Below, in pieces: positions 44,321 through 56,534 of a stretch of DNA of 64,000 nucleotides. The notes under the pieces are model-generated. The model worked only from the letters and a program-made list of their open reading frames with translations. It did not search any database and was not told the DNA's origin. Within the stretch, counting starts at the first letter, position 1; each line of letters begins with the position of its first letter. The position numbers were made by a program, and so were the translations under genes. Source of the stretch: Skermania sp. ID1734 (GTDB lineage: Bacteria; Actinomycetota; Actinomycetes; Mycobacteriales; Mycobacteriaceae); the NCBI RefSeq assembly GCF_007489285.1, contig NZ_VLIY01000012.1, positions 1 to 64,000 of the forward strand, written 5' to 3'.

Positions 44321-44554
44321 GTGGCCCGAGTCGTGGTCGATGTCATGCCCAAGGCCGAGATCCTCGATCCGCAGGGCCAGGCGATTGCGGGTGCGCTGCC
44401 GAGGCTCGGCTTTCACGGAGTGTCGGACGTGCGGCAGGGCAAGCGGTTCGAGCTCGAAGTCGACGACAGCGTCGATGACGCCGAGCTTGCCAAGATCGCC
44501 GAATCGCTGCTCGCCAACACGGTGATCGAGGAGTGGAAGGTCACCCGGTTGTGA
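44321..44554 (+). CDS. purS: FGAM synthetase subunit PurS
   Basis: This 77-residue protein is the small subunit of the three-part FGAM synthetase (PurS, PurQ, PurL). It shows [26 protein letters not shown] and [12 protein letters not shown], the typical PurS ferredoxin-like fold. The GTG follows AAGGAG. The stop overlaps the purQ start. Confidence 0.94.
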   Translation: MARVVVDVMPKAEILDPQGQAIAGALPRLGFHGVSDVRQGKRFELEVDDSVDDAELAKIAESLLANTVIEEWKVTRL

Positions 44555-45234
44555 GCGCTGCGCGAATTGGAGTCATCACCTTCCCCGGCACGCTCGACGA
44601 CATCGACGCGGCCCGCGCGGTCAAGATCGCCGGTGCCGAGGCGGTGAGCCTGTGGCACGGTGACGCCGACCTGAAGGGCGTCGACGCGGTGATCGTGCCC
44701 GGCGGATTCTCCTACGGCGACTACCTGCGCTGCGGTGCCATCGCGCGATTCGCGCCCGTGATGGGTGAAGTGATCGACGCGGCCGGCAAGGGCCTGCCCG
44801 TCTTGGGTATTTGCAACGGCTTCCAGGTGCTCTGCGAGGCCGGTCTCCTTCCCGGTGCGCTGACCCGCAACGAGGGCCTGCACTTCATCTGTCGAGACCA
44901 GTGGCTGCGCGTCGAGGCGACCGACACCGCCTGGACCACCCGTTACGAACCGGGAGCCGAAATCCTTATTCCGCTGAAGTCGGGGGAGGGCCGCTACCAA
45001 GCCTCCGAGCGGGTGCTTGACGAGCTCGAGGGCGAGGGGCGGGTGGTGTTCCGCTATGCCGGGGACAACCCGAACGGCTCCAAGCGCGCAATAGCGGGCG
45101 TCTCGTCGGCCAACGGGCGCGTGGTCGGACTCATGCCGCACCCCGAACACGCCACCGAGCCGCTGACCGGACCCAGCGACGACGGCCTCGGCATGTTCCT
45201 GTCGGTGCTCGACAGCCTGGTCAACGCCGGATAG
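44551..45234 (+). CDS. purQ: FGAM synthetase glutaminase subunit PurQ
   Basis: This 227-residue class I glutamine amidotransferase supplies ammonia to PurL. The nucleophile is Cys88 in [11 protein letters not shown]; the His/Glu pair is in [11 protein letters not shown]. The GTG overlaps the purS stop (GTGA). It corresponds to Rv0788. Confidence 0.95.
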   Translation: MSAARIGVITFPGTLDDIDAARAVKIAGAEAVSLWHGDADLKGVDAVIVPGGFSYGDYLRCGAIARFAPVMGEVIDAAGKGLPVLGICNGFQVLCEAGLLPGALTRNEGLHFICRDQWLRVEATDTAWTTRYEPGAEILIPLKSGEGRYQASERVLDELEGEGRVVFRYAGDNPNGSKRAIAGVSSANGRVVGLMPHPEHATEPLTGPSDDGLGMFLSVLDSLVNAG

Positions 45235-45239
45235 CCGCC

Positions 45240-46508
45240 GTGCCGGCCACCGCGGAAGGGCTCTGCGCATTCATCGATGCCTCGCCGTCGCCGTTCCACG
45301 TGTGCGCGACCGTCGCCGGAGAACTGGGCGCGGCGGGCTTCCGCCGTCTGGCTGAAACCGGCACCTGGCCGAGTGCGCCGGGTCGCTACTTCGTGGTCCG
45401 TGGCGGTTCGGTCGTGGCGTGGTCGAATGAAGCCAATCCCGACGCAGCCTTTCGGATCGTCGGCGGTCATACCGACAGTCCGAATCTGCGGGTCAAGCAG
45501 CATCCCGATCTCACCAGCGCCGGATGGCAACTGGTCGGTCTGGAGCCGTACGGCGGTGCGTGGCTGAATTCCTGGCTCGACCGCGACCTCGGTATCTCCG
45601 GTCGGGTGAGCGTGCGCGCCGGAAACGTGGCGGAGCAGCGGCTTGTCCGCATCAACCGGCCGATCCTGCGGGTGCCGCAGTTGGCAATTCATCTGTCCGA
45701 GGACCGCAAAGGGGTACAGCTCGACCCACAGCGTCACCTGAATGCGGTGTGGGGCGTGGGGGAGCGGCCGCGCTCCTTCATCGAGTTCCTCGCCGACGAG
45801 TCGGGCATCGATCCGGCGGCAGTGCTCGGTTGGGAGTTGATGACGCACGATGTCGTGCCGTCCGGGATCGCCGGCGCGGACGGCGACTTGGTCAGCGCGC
45901 CCCGGCTGGACAACCAGGCCACCTGCTACGCCGGCGTGCAGGCCTTGCTCGGTGCGCTGGAATCCGAGACGGCGGTTCCGGTTTTGGCGCTGTTCGACCA
46001 CGAGGAGGTTGGTAGTACCTCGGATCGTGGCGCCCAGTCGGAGTTCCTGCTGACGGTGCTGGAGCGGATCACGCTGGCCTCCGACGGTGGCCGCGACGAC
46101 TTTCTACGGCGCATGGCCGGGTCGGTCTGTGCGTCGGGAGACATGGCTCATGCGACGCATCCGAACTACCCCGAGCGGCACGAACCCGCCCACCGGATTC
46201 GGGTGAACGGTGGCCCGGTGCTGAAGGTGAACCAGAACCTGCGCTACGCCACCGACGCGGCGGGTGCCGGAGCTTTCGCGCTTGCCTGCGAGCTGGCCGG
46301 CGTTGCATTGCAGCGCTACGTCCATCGTGCCGATCTGCCCTGCGGTTCGACGATCGGACCGCTGACCGCGGCGCGGACCGGCCTATCTACCGTGGACGTC
46401 GGGGCACCGCAGCTGGCCATGCATTCTGCGCGAGAACTCATGGGCGCCAAAGATGTTGGCGACTATGCGGCGGCTTTGACTGCCTTCCTGGCGCCCGCAG
46501 GCGGATAA
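45240..46508 (+). CDS. M18-family aminopeptidase
   Basis: This 422-residue metallo-aminopeptidase of the aspartyl aminopeptidase type has the di-zinc ligands in [33 protein letters not shown] and MHSARELMG, plus [14 protein letters not shown]. It removes N-terminal residues, often acidic, and is likely cytosolic. It is 5 bases after purQ, so it is in the same transcript. The homologue is Rv0800 (pepC) near purL in M. tuberculosis. Confidence 0.92.
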   Translation: MPATAEGLCAFIDASPSPFHVCATVAGELGAAGFRRLAETGTWPSAPGRYFVVRGGSVVAWSNEANPDAAFRIVGGHTDSPNLRVKQHPDLTSAGWQLVGLEPYGGAWLNSWLDRDLGISGRVSVRAGNVAEQRLVRINRPILRVPQLAIHLSEDRKGVQLDPQRHLNAVWGVGERPRSFIEFLADESGIDPAAVLGWELMTHDVVPSGIAGADGDLVSAPRLDNQATCYAGVQALLGALESETAVPVLALFDHEEVGSTSDRGAQSEFLLTVLERITLASDGGRDDFLRRMAGSVCASGDMAHATHPNYPERHEPAHRIRVNGGPVLKVNQNLRYATDAAGAGAFALACELAGVALQRYVHRADLPCGSTIGPLTAARTGLSTVDVGAPQLAMHSARELMGAKDVGDYAAALTAFLAPAGG

Positions 46509-46559
46509 TTGTCGGTGCCCCGTGTGACACTTCGAACCACGCCGTGAGGGGAGGGGATC

Positions 46560-47111
46560 GTGACCGCGCCAGCATTGACCGACCATTTGTTCACCTTTGA
46601 CGAGTGGACCGCGCTGCCCGCGTACGAGCGATTCAAGGTCGAAGTGGTCGAGGGGGTCTTGAACGTGTCGCCGCGGGGGCATGCGCTGCATCAGCGCGCA
46701 ATATTGAAACTTGCGAGCCAATTGGACTCGGTGTTGCCGCGCCAATTGTGTGCGCTGGGCGAGGTGGACGTCGTTCTCACCCGCACACCGCTGAGCGTGC
46801 GGGTGCCGGACGTGGTCGTTGTCGACTCCGAGCTAGCGCAGACCAATCCGGCCCGCTTCGAGGCTGCCGATGTGCGCCTGGCCGTCGAGATCCTGTCCGA
46901 CGGCACTCGCCGGGTCGATCGGGTAATGAAGTTCGCCGAATACGCCGAGGCCGGGATACCGCAGTACTGGATGATCGAACTCTCCCCACCGACGTCCTTG
47001 CGGGCGTTCACTTCGGTCGACGGGCGGTACGAGGCAGATCGCAATACATCTCGCATGTCGGTCGCAGGGCACCCCGTCGACCTTGCCCTCGACTTGCTCA
47101 CCGAACGCTGA
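46560..47111 (+). CDS. Uma2-family (DUF820) protein, restriction-endonuclease fold
   Basis: This 183-residue protein has the Uma2 pattern: TFDEWTALPAYERFKVEVVEGVLNVSPRG, HQRAILKLASQL, the nuclease-like core VPDVVVVDSE with AVEILS, then RRVDRVMKFAEYAEAGIPQYWMIE. The fold is that of PD-(D/E)XK nucleases and the catalytic acids are present, but the role is unknown. A strong site GAGGGGAGGGG precedes the GTG. It lies between M18 aminopeptidase and purL and may be a recent guest in the purine cluster. Confidence 0.86.
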   Translation: MTAPALTDHLFTFDEWTALPAYERFKVEVVEGVLNVSPRGHALHQRAILKLASQLDSVLPRQLCALGEVDVVLTRTPLSVRVPDVVVVDSELAQTNPARFEAADVRLAVEILSDGTRRVDRVMKFAEYAEAGIPQYWMIELSPPTSLRAFTSVDGRYEADRNTSRMSVAGHPVDLALDLLTER

Positions 47112-47180
47112 TATCGCCGCCGACTAGACTCGACGCAGCGAATTCGCCAGTTCGCCGTACTGAAAGGACCCCGATCTCCT

Positions 47181-49486
<2,306 letters not shown>

Positions 49487-49490
<4 letters not shown>

Positions 49491-49873
49491 GCCGGACGGT
49501 GGACCCGCTGTCCGCGCGCAACGCGGTCGCGGCGATCGAAGGATGGTTGCGCGACCCAGCGCAACCCGAGCCGGCTCGGCGCGCGCTCGGCGACGCGGTC
49601 AAGCTGAGCGCGCGGTTGTTGGCGCAGCAAGCACCGGGATCGTCCGTCGAGCTGCGGGTGCCGCCGTTTGCGGCCGTGCAATGTATCGCCGGTCCGCGCC
49701 ATACGCGCGGCACGCCACCGAACGTGGTGGAAACCGATCCGCGCACCTGGCTGCTGCTTGTCATCGGTGACCTCGACTTCGCAGCGGCCGTGGCCGACGG
49801 GACGGTCAGCGCATCGGGATCACGCGCGAGCGATGTGGCTGGCCAATTGCCGCTGCTACGGCTGGCCGGCTGA
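49487..49873 (+). CDS. sterol-carrier-family-like protein (SCP_3 type)
   Basis: This 128-residue protein resembles the bacterial SCP ortholog family: [100 protein letters not shown]. It may bind lipid. A TTG at 49487 overlaps the purL stop (TTGA); a GTG at 49499 is the other candidate. Its 3' end overlaps the convergent YhgE-like gene by 18 bases. Confidence 0.7.
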
Positions 49874-51217
49874 GATCTCCACCTCGGTGGGGTGGTCGTG
49901 GACAAAACCGCCCGGCCGCCGCTCGAAACCCCTGCGGTCATAGAACTTGGTGGCGAGGATGCCGAGCACGACGCCGATCAACAGCCCGCACAATGTCGCC
50001 CAACTCGACGCGATCAAGCCGGCGTTGCCGCGTGCGTCGAAGTACAGAATCGCGCGGACCCCGAGGTAGACCTGGTGCATCGGTTCGAACCGGGCCAGCC
50101 AACCGAAGAACGGTGGCGTCGCTTCGACCGGAACCGTGCCGCCCGACGACGGCAACCCGAGAACGATGAACACGACCAGGTTGACCAGCAGGCCCGCGGA
50201 ACCGAGCAGCGCAAGCACCGACATCGCGGTGATCCCGACCGCCGTGACGGCGAAGGCGCCGTAGATGAACAGCGCCAGACCCTTGGTGATGGGCATGCCC
50301 AGCAAATGCCCGATGCCGACGTAGACACCCGAAACTATGTTCGCGACCACGAACATGATGCCCCACTTGAGCAGCAGGGTATTGAACCGCGAGATGCCGA
50401 CCGCCGGCTGGTGCACGTACAACGGGCCGTATTCCGTGGGTACGAAGCCCAGGTAGGAATCCACCATGGTGTGGATGATCATCGCGCCGGTGAAGCCGGC
50501 CAACAACAGCAGAATCGTGTAATAGAAAGCGGACAGTCCGTTGCCGGTGCCGTCGGGGAGTGGATTGTAGGCGGTGACGATCACGTTCACCGGCTGGGCC
50601 AGCGTCAAGCGACTGGCCCCGGAAAGCTGGGTGGGTGCCGGTCCGGCCTTGAGCACGTCCTCGACCTGCGCGGTCAGTTTCGCGCCGACGGAGGCGTTGA
50701 CCTTCTCAGCGGCCTGCTGACCGATCGTCGTCACGATGGCGGACGCGAACGTGCCGGCCCGGGGATTGGTCAGGACAGTGATGACGGGCTTGTCCACGGT
50801 GCCCGGCACGACACTGGCCTGCGCCAGAATCACCATCCGCTTCGTGAAATCGCTGGGGATGAGGATCGCGCCGTAGACCTTGCCGTTGGCCAGGCGGGCC
50901 TGCGCCTCCGCGATGCCGACGTGTTGCAGGTCGATCTTGTTCGGGTCGATGCCCTGACTGAGCGCCGTCTCGATCTGCTGGCCGAAGTTCTGCTGTGTCT
51001 TGGCGTTGCCGTTGCCGGGAACCGTGTCGCCCTCGTCCTGGTTCACGAGTGCAATCGGGAAGTGGTGCAGGTTTTCCTGGGGCTTGAGGATGCTGCCGAG
51101 ATACAGGGCGGCAAGTAGGCCCATGAGTACGGTCACCACCACAGCCGGACCGAACCAGAACCGGGGTTGGCGCAGCACACGCTGTACCGCGTTGCCGGTC
51201 GCTGATGCATCGCTCAT
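49856..51217 (-). CDS. YhgE/Pip-like ABC-2-type membrane protein
   Basis: This 453-residue protein has one N-terminal membrane segment (about 23-45), a large external domain (about 50-215, with [14 protein letters not shown] and [13 protein letters not shown]), then five or six segments to the C-terminus. This is the layout of YhgE/Pip and DUF3533-type exporters. Substrate unknown. The ATG at 51217 is preferred over a TTG three codons upstream; a TAGCGT box lies 9 bases upstream. It is the only gene of its strand in this stretch and is divergent from purF. Confidence 0.8.
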   Translation of the reverse strand: MSDASATGNAVQRVLRQPRFWFGPAVVVTVLMGLLAALYLGSILKPQENLHHFPIALVNQDEGDTVPGNGNAKTQQNFGQQIETALSQGIDPNKIDLQHVGIAEAQARLANGKVYGAILIPSDFTKRMVILAQASVVPGTVDKPVITVLTNPRAGTFASAIVTTIGQQAAEKVNASVGAKLTAQVEDVLKAGPAPTQLSGASRLTLAQPVNVIVTAYNPLPDGTGNGLSAFYYTILLLLAGFTGAMIIHTMVDSYLGFVPTEYGPLYVHQPAVGISRFNTLLLKWGIMFVVANIVSGVYVGIGHLLGMPITKGLALFIYGAFAVTAVGITAMSVLALLGSAGLLVNLVVFIVLGLPSSGGTVPVEATPPFFGWLARFEPMHQVYLGVRAILYFDARGNAGLIASSWATLCGLLIGVVLGILATKFYDRRGFERRPGGFVHDHPTEVEISAGQP

Positions 51218-51398
51218 GGTGCACAAACGCTAGCAGTGTCGACCGCTTCGTGGGTCGGCAGTATCCGAGTCGGCGGGCGGATCCGCGAGCGGGATCAACA
51301 AGAGATATTGCCCACATCGATCCACGTGAGGTGCGGCGGTCTGCGCGACGGTCCGTAGAATAAGAATGCCCCCCGACCCCGCAGCCAAGGGAGCAACT

Positions 51399-52967
51399 GT
51401 GGCCGGTGCCGATTTGTCGGTAAGCAGTCCGAACCTACTCGCACCCGGCACCGGAGGGGTCGACGAGCCGCTCGAGAACGCTCCGCGCGAGGAATGCGGC
51501 GTATTCGGAGTCTGGGCGCCTGAAGAAGATGTCGCGAAGCTGACGTATTACGGCTTGTACGCGCTGCAGCACCGCGGTCAGGAAGCTGCGGGAATCGCGG
51601 TGGCGGACGGCTCGCAGGTGCTGGTTTTCAAGGATTTGGGCCTGGTCAGTCAGGTTTTCGACGAGCAAACACTTGCGGCCATGCCCGGACATGTCGCGAT
51701 CGGGCACTGTCGGTACTCGACCACTGGCTCCACCACCTGGGAAAATGCGCAGCCGGTTTTCCGGACCACCGCAGTCGGCACCGGATTGGCGCTCGGTCAC
51801 AACGGCAACCTGGTCAACACGGCAGAGCTGGCCTATCGGGCACGGGAGGCCGGGCTCATCAATGATCGGCGTCTAGGGGCGGCCACTTCCGACTCTGACG
51901 TCATGACCGCCCTGCTCGCGCATGCCGCCGCGGACAGCACCCTCGAGCAGGCCGCAATGACGCTGCTGCCGACGCTGCGCGGCGCGTTCTGCCTGACGTT
52001 CATGGACGAGCACACCCTGTATGCCGCCCGCGACCCGTACGGCATTCGTCCGCTGTGTCTGGGTCGTCTCGAAAGGGGGTGGGTCGTCGCGAGTGAGACG
52101 GCCGCCCTCGACATTGTCGGCGCATCGTTCGTCCGTGACATCGAGCCGGGCGAGCTGCTGGCCATCGACGCCGACGGAGTGCGGTCGAGCCGGTTTGCGG
52201 CACCCGAACCCAAGGGCTGCGTCTTCGAGTACGTGTATCTCGCCCGCCCGGACAGTGTGATCGCTGGCCGTTCCGTGCACGCCACCCGGGTGGAAATCGG
52301 GCGTCGGCTGGCCAAGGAGCATCCCGCGGACGGCGATCTGGTCATTCCCGTGCCGGAGTCGGGCACGCCGGCAGCGGTGGGTTATGCCCAGGGCTCGGGC
52401 ATCCCCTACGGGCAGGGCTTGATGAAGAACGCCTACGTCGGCCGGACCTTCATTCAGCCGTCGCAAACGATTCGTCAGCTCGGTATTCGCCTGAAGCTCA
52501 ATCCGCTCAAGGAAGTCATCCGCGGCAAGCGGCTGATCGTCGTGGACGACTCGATCGTGCGCGGCAACACTCAGCGCGCGTTGATCCGCATGCTGCGCGA
52601 GGCGGGCGCTCTCGAGATCCATGTGCGGATCGCCTCGCCCCCGGTGCGGTGGCCGTGCTTCTACGGCATCGACTTTGCCTCCCGCGCGGAACTCATCGCC
52701 AACGGTGCCAGCGGCGGTGCGGCCGACAGCATGGACGAGATGGTGGAGGGCGTGCGCCGCTCGATCGGCGCCGACTCGCTGGGCTACATCTCCATCGATG
52801 GAATGGTCGCCGCCACCGAACAGCCAGCCTCGCGACTGTGCCGTGCTTGCTTCGACGGGACGTACCCGATCGCGCTACCGGCCGAGGAAGCCATCGGCAA
52901 GAACCTGCTCGAGGGTCTGCTGGATGCCTCGGCGAGTGACAACGTCAGTGCGTTGAGTCGGCCATAG
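51399..52967 (+). CDS. purF: amidophosphoribosyltransferase PurF
   Basis: This 522-residue enzyme makes phosphoribosylamine from PRPP and glutamine, the first committed purine step. Processing would leave Cys33 (PREECGVFGVW) as the glutaminase nucleophile. PRPP binding is seen in LIVVDDSIVRGNT; cysteines typical of the iron-sulfur type of PurF are present (CVFEYVY, RWPCFYGIDF, RLCRACFDG). The GTG at 51399 has AAGGGAG at 5-base spacing, so it is preferred to an ATG at 51366 that lies within 5 bases of the likely -10 TAGAAT. Confidence 0.94.
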   Translation: MAGADLSVSSPNLLAPGTGGVDEPLENAPREECGVFGVWAPEEDVAKLTYYGLYALQHRGQEAAGIAVADGSQVLVFKDLGLVSQVFDEQTLAAMPGHVAIGHCRYSTTGSTTWENAQPVFRTTAVGTGLALGHNGNLVNTAELAYRAREAGLINDRRLGAATSDSDVMTALLAHAAADSTLEQAAMTLLPTLRGAFCLTFMDEHTLYAARDPYGIRPLCLGRLERGWVVASETAALDIVGASFVRDIEPGELLAIDADGVRSSRFAAPEPKGCVFEYVYLARPDSVIAGRSVHATRVEIGRRLAKEHPADGDLVIPVPESGTPAAVGYAQGSGIPYGQGLMKNAYVGRTFIQPSQTIRQLGIRLKLNPLKEVIRGKRLIVVDDSIVRGNTQRALIRMLREAGALEIHVRIASPPVRWPCFYGIDFASRAELIANGASGGAADSMDEMVEGVRRSIGADSLGYISIDGMVAATEQPASRLCRACFDGTYPIALPAEEAIGKNLLEGLLDASASDNVSALSRP

Positions 52968-52970
52968 CCC

Positions 52971-53483
52971 GTGAGTATCGAATTTGTCCGCGCCCGCCGC
53001 GACGCTTTGCTGCTGGCGGGCGGCCTTGTTGCACTGGTCGTTGTTTGTGCGGCGCTGTGGATTCCGTGGTATTCGGGACAGTCGTCGCACTCCGGTTGGC
53101 AGGTGCTCGGAACCGGGGCCGGAACCGTGCTCGTCGCCGCCACCGTCGTGTCGCTTCTCGCCTGCCTGATGCGCCCGCTTGTCGGCGCGGCACTCATCGC
53201 CGGTACGGGTGGTGCCGCCGTGGTTTTCACCGTCCGCGCGTTGACCGACTGGGGTCACGACTCAGCGTGGGTGCCGCTGCTGGTGATCGCCGCCGCGATG
53301 GCCGCGATGGCCGCAGTGTCGGTGTGGCTCGGTGCGGTCGCGCTGCCGCAGGTGGACCGCTGGATTCCCACGGGCGCGGTGTTGCTCGCCGGCGCGCTGG
53401 CGTTCGTGGTGCCGCTGACACCGGCGCCAACCGGTCACGAGTCACTGCCCGGTGATCAGTACGCCGTTGATCATCAGCAGTAA
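52971..53483 (+). CDS. small membrane protein, unknown
   Basis: This 170-residue protein has four predicted membrane segments (about 12-31, 45-68, 75-92 with polar break, 101-125, and another near 135-150) and a polar C-terminal tail HESLPGDQYAVDHQQ. I recognise no domain; small four-helix proteins of this kind follow purF in several mycobacteria. The GTG start is 3 bases after purF stop, so it is co-transcribed. The end overlaps the convergent TetR gene by 42 bases. Confidence 0.7.
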   Translation: MSIEFVRARRDALLLAGGLVALVVVCAALWIPWYSGQSSHSGWQVLGTGAGTVLVAATVVSLLACLMRPLVGAALIAGTGGAAVVFTVRALTDWGHDSAWVPLLVIAAAMAAMAAVSVWLGAVALPQVDRWIPTGAVLLAGALAFVVPLTPAPTGHESLPGDQYAVDHQQ

Positions 53484-54041
53484 CGACTGTTCGACCTCGC
53501 CGCGCTTGGCTGCTGGATCGTCGGCGTTGGCGATGATCAGCCCCGCCTCGGTGATCGCGCTGAGGAACAGTTGGGCGAGAACCGGTATCGCGGCCTCGGC
53601 TACCAATCCCTGCTCGCGCGCCTGAGTCAGCGCTTCGGTAATCAGGCCCAGTCCATGTCGGGCCTCCATCTCGCGCCAGGCGGGCCAGCCGAGCACGGCG
53701 GGTGCGTCGGTCAGGGCAATCTGCACCACCTCGGGCCGCTGGCAGATGTCCAGGAAGGAGCCGAGCCCGGCCGTCAACCCGGAGAGCACATCGGGCGCAG
53801 CCGCGACCGCCGCCCGGACCTCGGCCGTGTTTTCGATCTCCAGTTCCTCGAGGACCTGCTGGAACAGGCCACGTTTGTCGCCGAAGTGGTGATGCAGTGC
53901 CCCGCGCGTCACCCCAGCGGCCGCACCGATCTCTTCGGCCGAGACGGCGTGGTAGCCGCGTTCGCCGAAGAGTCGGCGGCCAGTCTGCATGAGCCGTGTG
54001 GTGGTTGCCCGGGAACGGTCTTCCTGACTACGCCGAACCAT
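53442..54041 (-). CDS. TetR-family transcriptional regulator
   Basis: This 199-residue regulator has a TetR DNA-binding domain, RSRATTTRLMQTGRRLFGERGYHAVSAEEIGAAAGVTRGALHHHFGDKRGLFQQVLEE. It is the second gene of an operon with an alpha/beta hydrolase: its start overlaps the hydrolase end by 14 bases. The 17-bp palindrome at 54925-54941 upstream of the operon is its likely autoregulatory operator. Confidence 0.9.
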   Translation of the reverse strand: MVRRSQEDRSRATTTRLMQTGRRLFGERGYHAVSAEEIGAAAGVTRGALHHHFGDKRGLFQQVLEELEIENTAEVRAAVAAAPDVLSGLTAGLGSFLDICQRPEVVQIALTDAPAVLGWPAWREMEARHGLGLITEALTQAREQGLVAEAAIPVLAQLFLSAITEAGLIIANADDPAAKRGEVEQSLLLMINGVLITGQ

Positions 54042-54894
54042 GCTCGCGAGTGAAGCCCACGATCATCGCGGCGAGCAAATCCGGCTGGTCCTCAGGGATG
54101 AACGTGTAGGAATCATCGATGAGTTCCATCCGGGCGTTCGGTAGCGCGGCAACAAGTCGCTCGCCCAACTCGACCGGGAAAAGCTTCTCTTCCCGGCTCC
54201 AGATGACCAGCACAGGCATGGTGAGCTGGGAAAACTTCTCGGCGGCGGCGAGGGTGTAGCGGCGGTTGACCGACTTGAGGAACCGGCGGAGGTCCTTGCG
54301 AATGGCTGCACTGTTGCGGCTCGGCAGCAGGTAGGAGTCAACGGTCTGCGCCTCGATCGGGCGCTTGGCCACCCAGCCGAAGGCAATCGGCAACCGGTGC
54401 AGCGCCCGAATCCGCATCAGCTCGGTGATCGGTCGGATGGAGCCCGGCAACTTGGCCAGCAAGGTCAGCCCGGCGAACGCTGGTGGGAAGAACTTCTCGT
54501 AGGCGTCGCATGGCGTGAGAATGACGCGTCCGACTCGGCTTGGATTCTCCGCCAGCATGATCTGGGTGAGCGCACCACCGGTGTCGTTGGCGACGAGGGT
54601 GACGTCGTCGAGGTCGAGGCGTTCGAGGAAGCCGGCGATGAGGCGTGCCACGCCGGGTGGTGTCAGATCGGCCCCGGGTACGGGAGTCGAGTGCGCGCCG
54701 AGCGGCAGGTCCGGCACGATGCAGCGATAGCCGGCCGCAACAATTTCCGGCACCACCTTGCGCCACAGATCGGCGTTGACGAGCAGGCCGTGGATGAACA
54801 CGACAACAGGTCCATCGCCGACGTCGTGGTAGGCGATGCGTGCTCCGGATACTTCGACTTCGCGCGCCGGTCCCAGCGCTGTGGCGTGCCCCAT
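54028..54894 (-). CDS. alpha/beta hydrolase of the haloalkane dehalogenase/epoxide hydrolase type
   Basis: This 288-residue hydrolase has the oxyanion segment VVFIHGLLVNADLWRKV and a nucleophile elbow VANDTGGALTQI, where the nucleophile is Asp rather than Ser. This fits dehalogenase or epoxide hydrolase chemistry. The C-terminal region has WSREEKLFPVELGERLVAALPNAR; the expected catalytic histidine position reads IDDSYTFIPEDQP, without an obvious His, so activity is uncertain. ATG at 54894 follows AGGAGA. It is probably controlled by the TetR gene after it. Confidence 0.8.
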   Translation of the reverse strand: MGHATALGPAREVEVSGARIAYHDVGDGPVVVFIHGLLVNADLWRKVVPEIVAAGYRCIVPDLPLGAHSTPVPGADLTPPGVARLIAGFLERLDLDDVTLVANDTGGALTQIMLAENPSRVGRVILTPCDAYEKFFPPAFAGLTLLAKLPGSIRPITELMRIRALHRLPIAFGWVAKRPIEAQTVDSYLLPSRNSAAIRKDLRRFLKSVNRRYTLAAAEKFSQLTMPVLVIWSREEKLFPVELGERLVAALPNARMELIDDSYTFIPEDQPDLLAAMIVGFTREHGSA

Positions 54895-54920
54895 GTCGGT
54901 TCTCCTGTCAGACGATAGAA

Positions 54921-54944
54921 ACATACATACGGTACGTATGTTAT
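54921..54944. promoter_or_regulatory. palindromic operator of the hydrolase-TetR operon
   Basis: ACATACGGTACGTATGT (54925-54941) has perfect 7-base arms around a 3-base centre and is flanked by another ACATAC on the left. It lies 31 bases upstream of the hydrolase ATG and about 95 bases before the divergent purM, so the regulator could touch both. Confidence 0.75.
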
Positions 54945-55036
54945 TGCGGCCGCGGCCATGAGACAAGACCGTTCGCGACTCCGGTAACGTGAGTTCGCAT
55001 CTTGTCCGCGACCGAACGTGTGGAGCGCCGAATCCG

Positions 55037-56116
55037 ATGAACGACAAGACCCGCCCCGGTGCCTCGTATGCAGCAGCTGGGGTGGATATAGCTGCCGGCG
55101 ATCGGGCGGTGGAACTCTTCGCGCCGTTGGCAAAACGGGCTAGCAGACCGGAAGTTCAAGGCGGCCTTGGCGGCTTCGCCGGTTTGTTCGCACTCAAGGG
55201 TGGTTATCGCGAGCCGCTGCTGGCGGCCAGTACGGACGGTGTCGGCACCAAAATTGCGGTGGCCCAGGCAATGGACAAGCACGACACAGTCGGTCTGGAC
55301 CTGGTGGCCATGGTGGTCGACGATCTCGTGGTGTGCGGGGCGGAGCCGTTGTTTCTGCAGGACTACATCGCCGTCGGCAAGGTGGTGCCGGAGCGGGTCG
55401 CGGAGTTGGTGAAGGGCATCGCGGACGGCTGCGTGCGTGCCGGCTGTGCGTTGCTCGGCGGCGAAACCGCTGAGCACCCCGGCCTGATGGCCGACGGTGA
55501 CTACGACCTGTCGGCCACTGGCGTCGGCGTGGTCGAAGCCGATGCCGTGCTCGGCCCCGACCGCGTGCGTCCTGGCGATGTGGTGATCGCCATGGGATCT
55601 TCGGGCTTGCACTCCAACGGCTACAGCCTGGCCCGCAAGGTGCTGCTGGAGATCGACCGGATGTCGCTGCGCGCGCACATCGAGGAATTCGGCCGCAGCC
55701 TCGGCGAGGAACTGCTCGAGCCCACGCGGATCTATGCCAAAGACTGCCTGGCGCTCATCGCCGAGACCGATGTGCGGACGTTCGCGCACGTCACGGGGGG
55801 CGGATTGGCGAACAATCTCGCACGCGTGATGCCCAAGGGGCTCGTCGCCGAACTCGACCGAGGCACCTGGAATCCGGCGCCGGTCTTTCGGATGATCGCC
55901 CAGCGCGGCCGAGTGGATCAGGCCGAGATGGAGCAGACGTTCAACATGGGCGTCGGCATGGTGGCGGTCGTGGCCCCGGAGGACGTGGACCGCGCACTCG
56001 CGGTGTTGACGGCCCGCCACATCGCCTGTTGGGCAATCGGTTCGGTGAAGAAGGCCGCGACCAAGGAGGTCGGCATGCAGCGCGCGGTGCTCGTCGGCGA
56101 CCACCCGCGCTTCTGA
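55037..56116 (+). CDS. purM: AIR synthetase PurM
   Basis: This 359-residue ATP-dependent enzyme closes the imidazole ring (FGAM to AIR). Signature segments are GASYAAAGVDIAAGDRAVE, ASTDGVGTKIAVAQ, DLVAMVVDDLVVCGAEPLFLQDYIA, GCALLGGETAEHPG and THVTGGG-type AHVTGGGLANNLARV. It starts at ATG 55037; frames open further upstream have no support. It corresponds to Rv0809 and ends before a strong terminator. Confidence 0.95.
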   Translation: MNDKTRPGASYAAAGVDIAAGDRAVELFAPLAKRASRPEVQGGLGGFAGLFALKGGYREPLLAASTDGVGTKIAVAQAMDKHDTVGLDLVAMVVDDLVVCGAEPLFLQDYIAVGKVVPERVAELVKGIADGCVRAGCALLGGETAEHPGLMADGDYDLSATGVGVVEADAVLGPDRVRPGDVVIAMGSSGLHSNGYSLARKVLLEIDRMSLRAHIEEFGRSLGEELLEPTRIYAKDCLALIAETDVRTFAHVTGGGLANNLARVMPKGLVAELDRGTWNPAPVFRMIAQRGRVDQAEMEQTFNMGVGMVAVVAPEDVDRALAVLTARHIACWAIGSVKKAATKEVGMQRAVLVGDHPRF

Positions 56117-56150
56117 AGCGAGCCGGTGCCGTAGAGCCCGGAGTGCATTA

Positions 56151-56183
56151 AGAGGGGGGAGCCGCCTGTCGGCTCCCCCCTCT
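56151..56183. terminator. strong bidirectional terminator between purM and the DUF3073 gene
   Basis: AGAGGGGGGAGCCG (56151-56164) pairs perfectly with CGGCTCCCCCCTCT (56170-56183) around a 5-base loop. Convergent genes end 35 bases to the left and 17 bases to the right. Confidence 0.88.
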
Positions 56184-56199
56184 CAGCAAGATGTGATGA

Positions 56200-56403
56200 T
56201 CAGCGTCGCCAGTCGTCGTAGTCGTCGTCGTCCCATCGCGACGGCGCGTCGGCCGGGTCCTCGGAGAGAACGCCGTTGCGGTGCGAGTTGGGTCCGCCTC
56301 CCGAAAGCTCACGCTGGAGGCTCTCGAAGTCGGTGGTCGGCGAGCTGTACTTGAGCTCGCGTGCGACCTTGGTCTGCTTTGCCTTAGCCCGGCCGCGGCC
56401 CAT
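56200..56403 (-). CDS. DUF3073 protein
   Basis: This 67-residue protein begins MGRGRAKAKQTKVARELKYSSP, continues TDFESLQRELSGG and ends with the acidic run WDDDDYDDWRR. This is the conserved actinobacterial DUF3073 (Rv0810c-like). The function is unknown. The ATG at 56403 gives the standard N-terminus; a frame 26 codons longer would run through the promoter region, where GTGTGT and ACACAC repeats (56461-56481) form a loose dyad. Confidence 0.88.
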   Translation of the reverse strand: MGRGRAKAKQTKVARELKYSSPTTDFESLQRELSGGGPNSHRNGVLSEDPADAPSRWDDDDYDDWRR

Positions 56404-56534
56404 GGCTAACCCCCTCGCGTTTTTACGGGGCGGCCTGGGGAATTTGGCGGCCCCGTTCCAGTGTGTATTTTCCTGACACACACTCTAGCGTGAGAATCGC
56501 GCCAGCGCTCCCACGAGGGGAGTGTCGCGACGCG

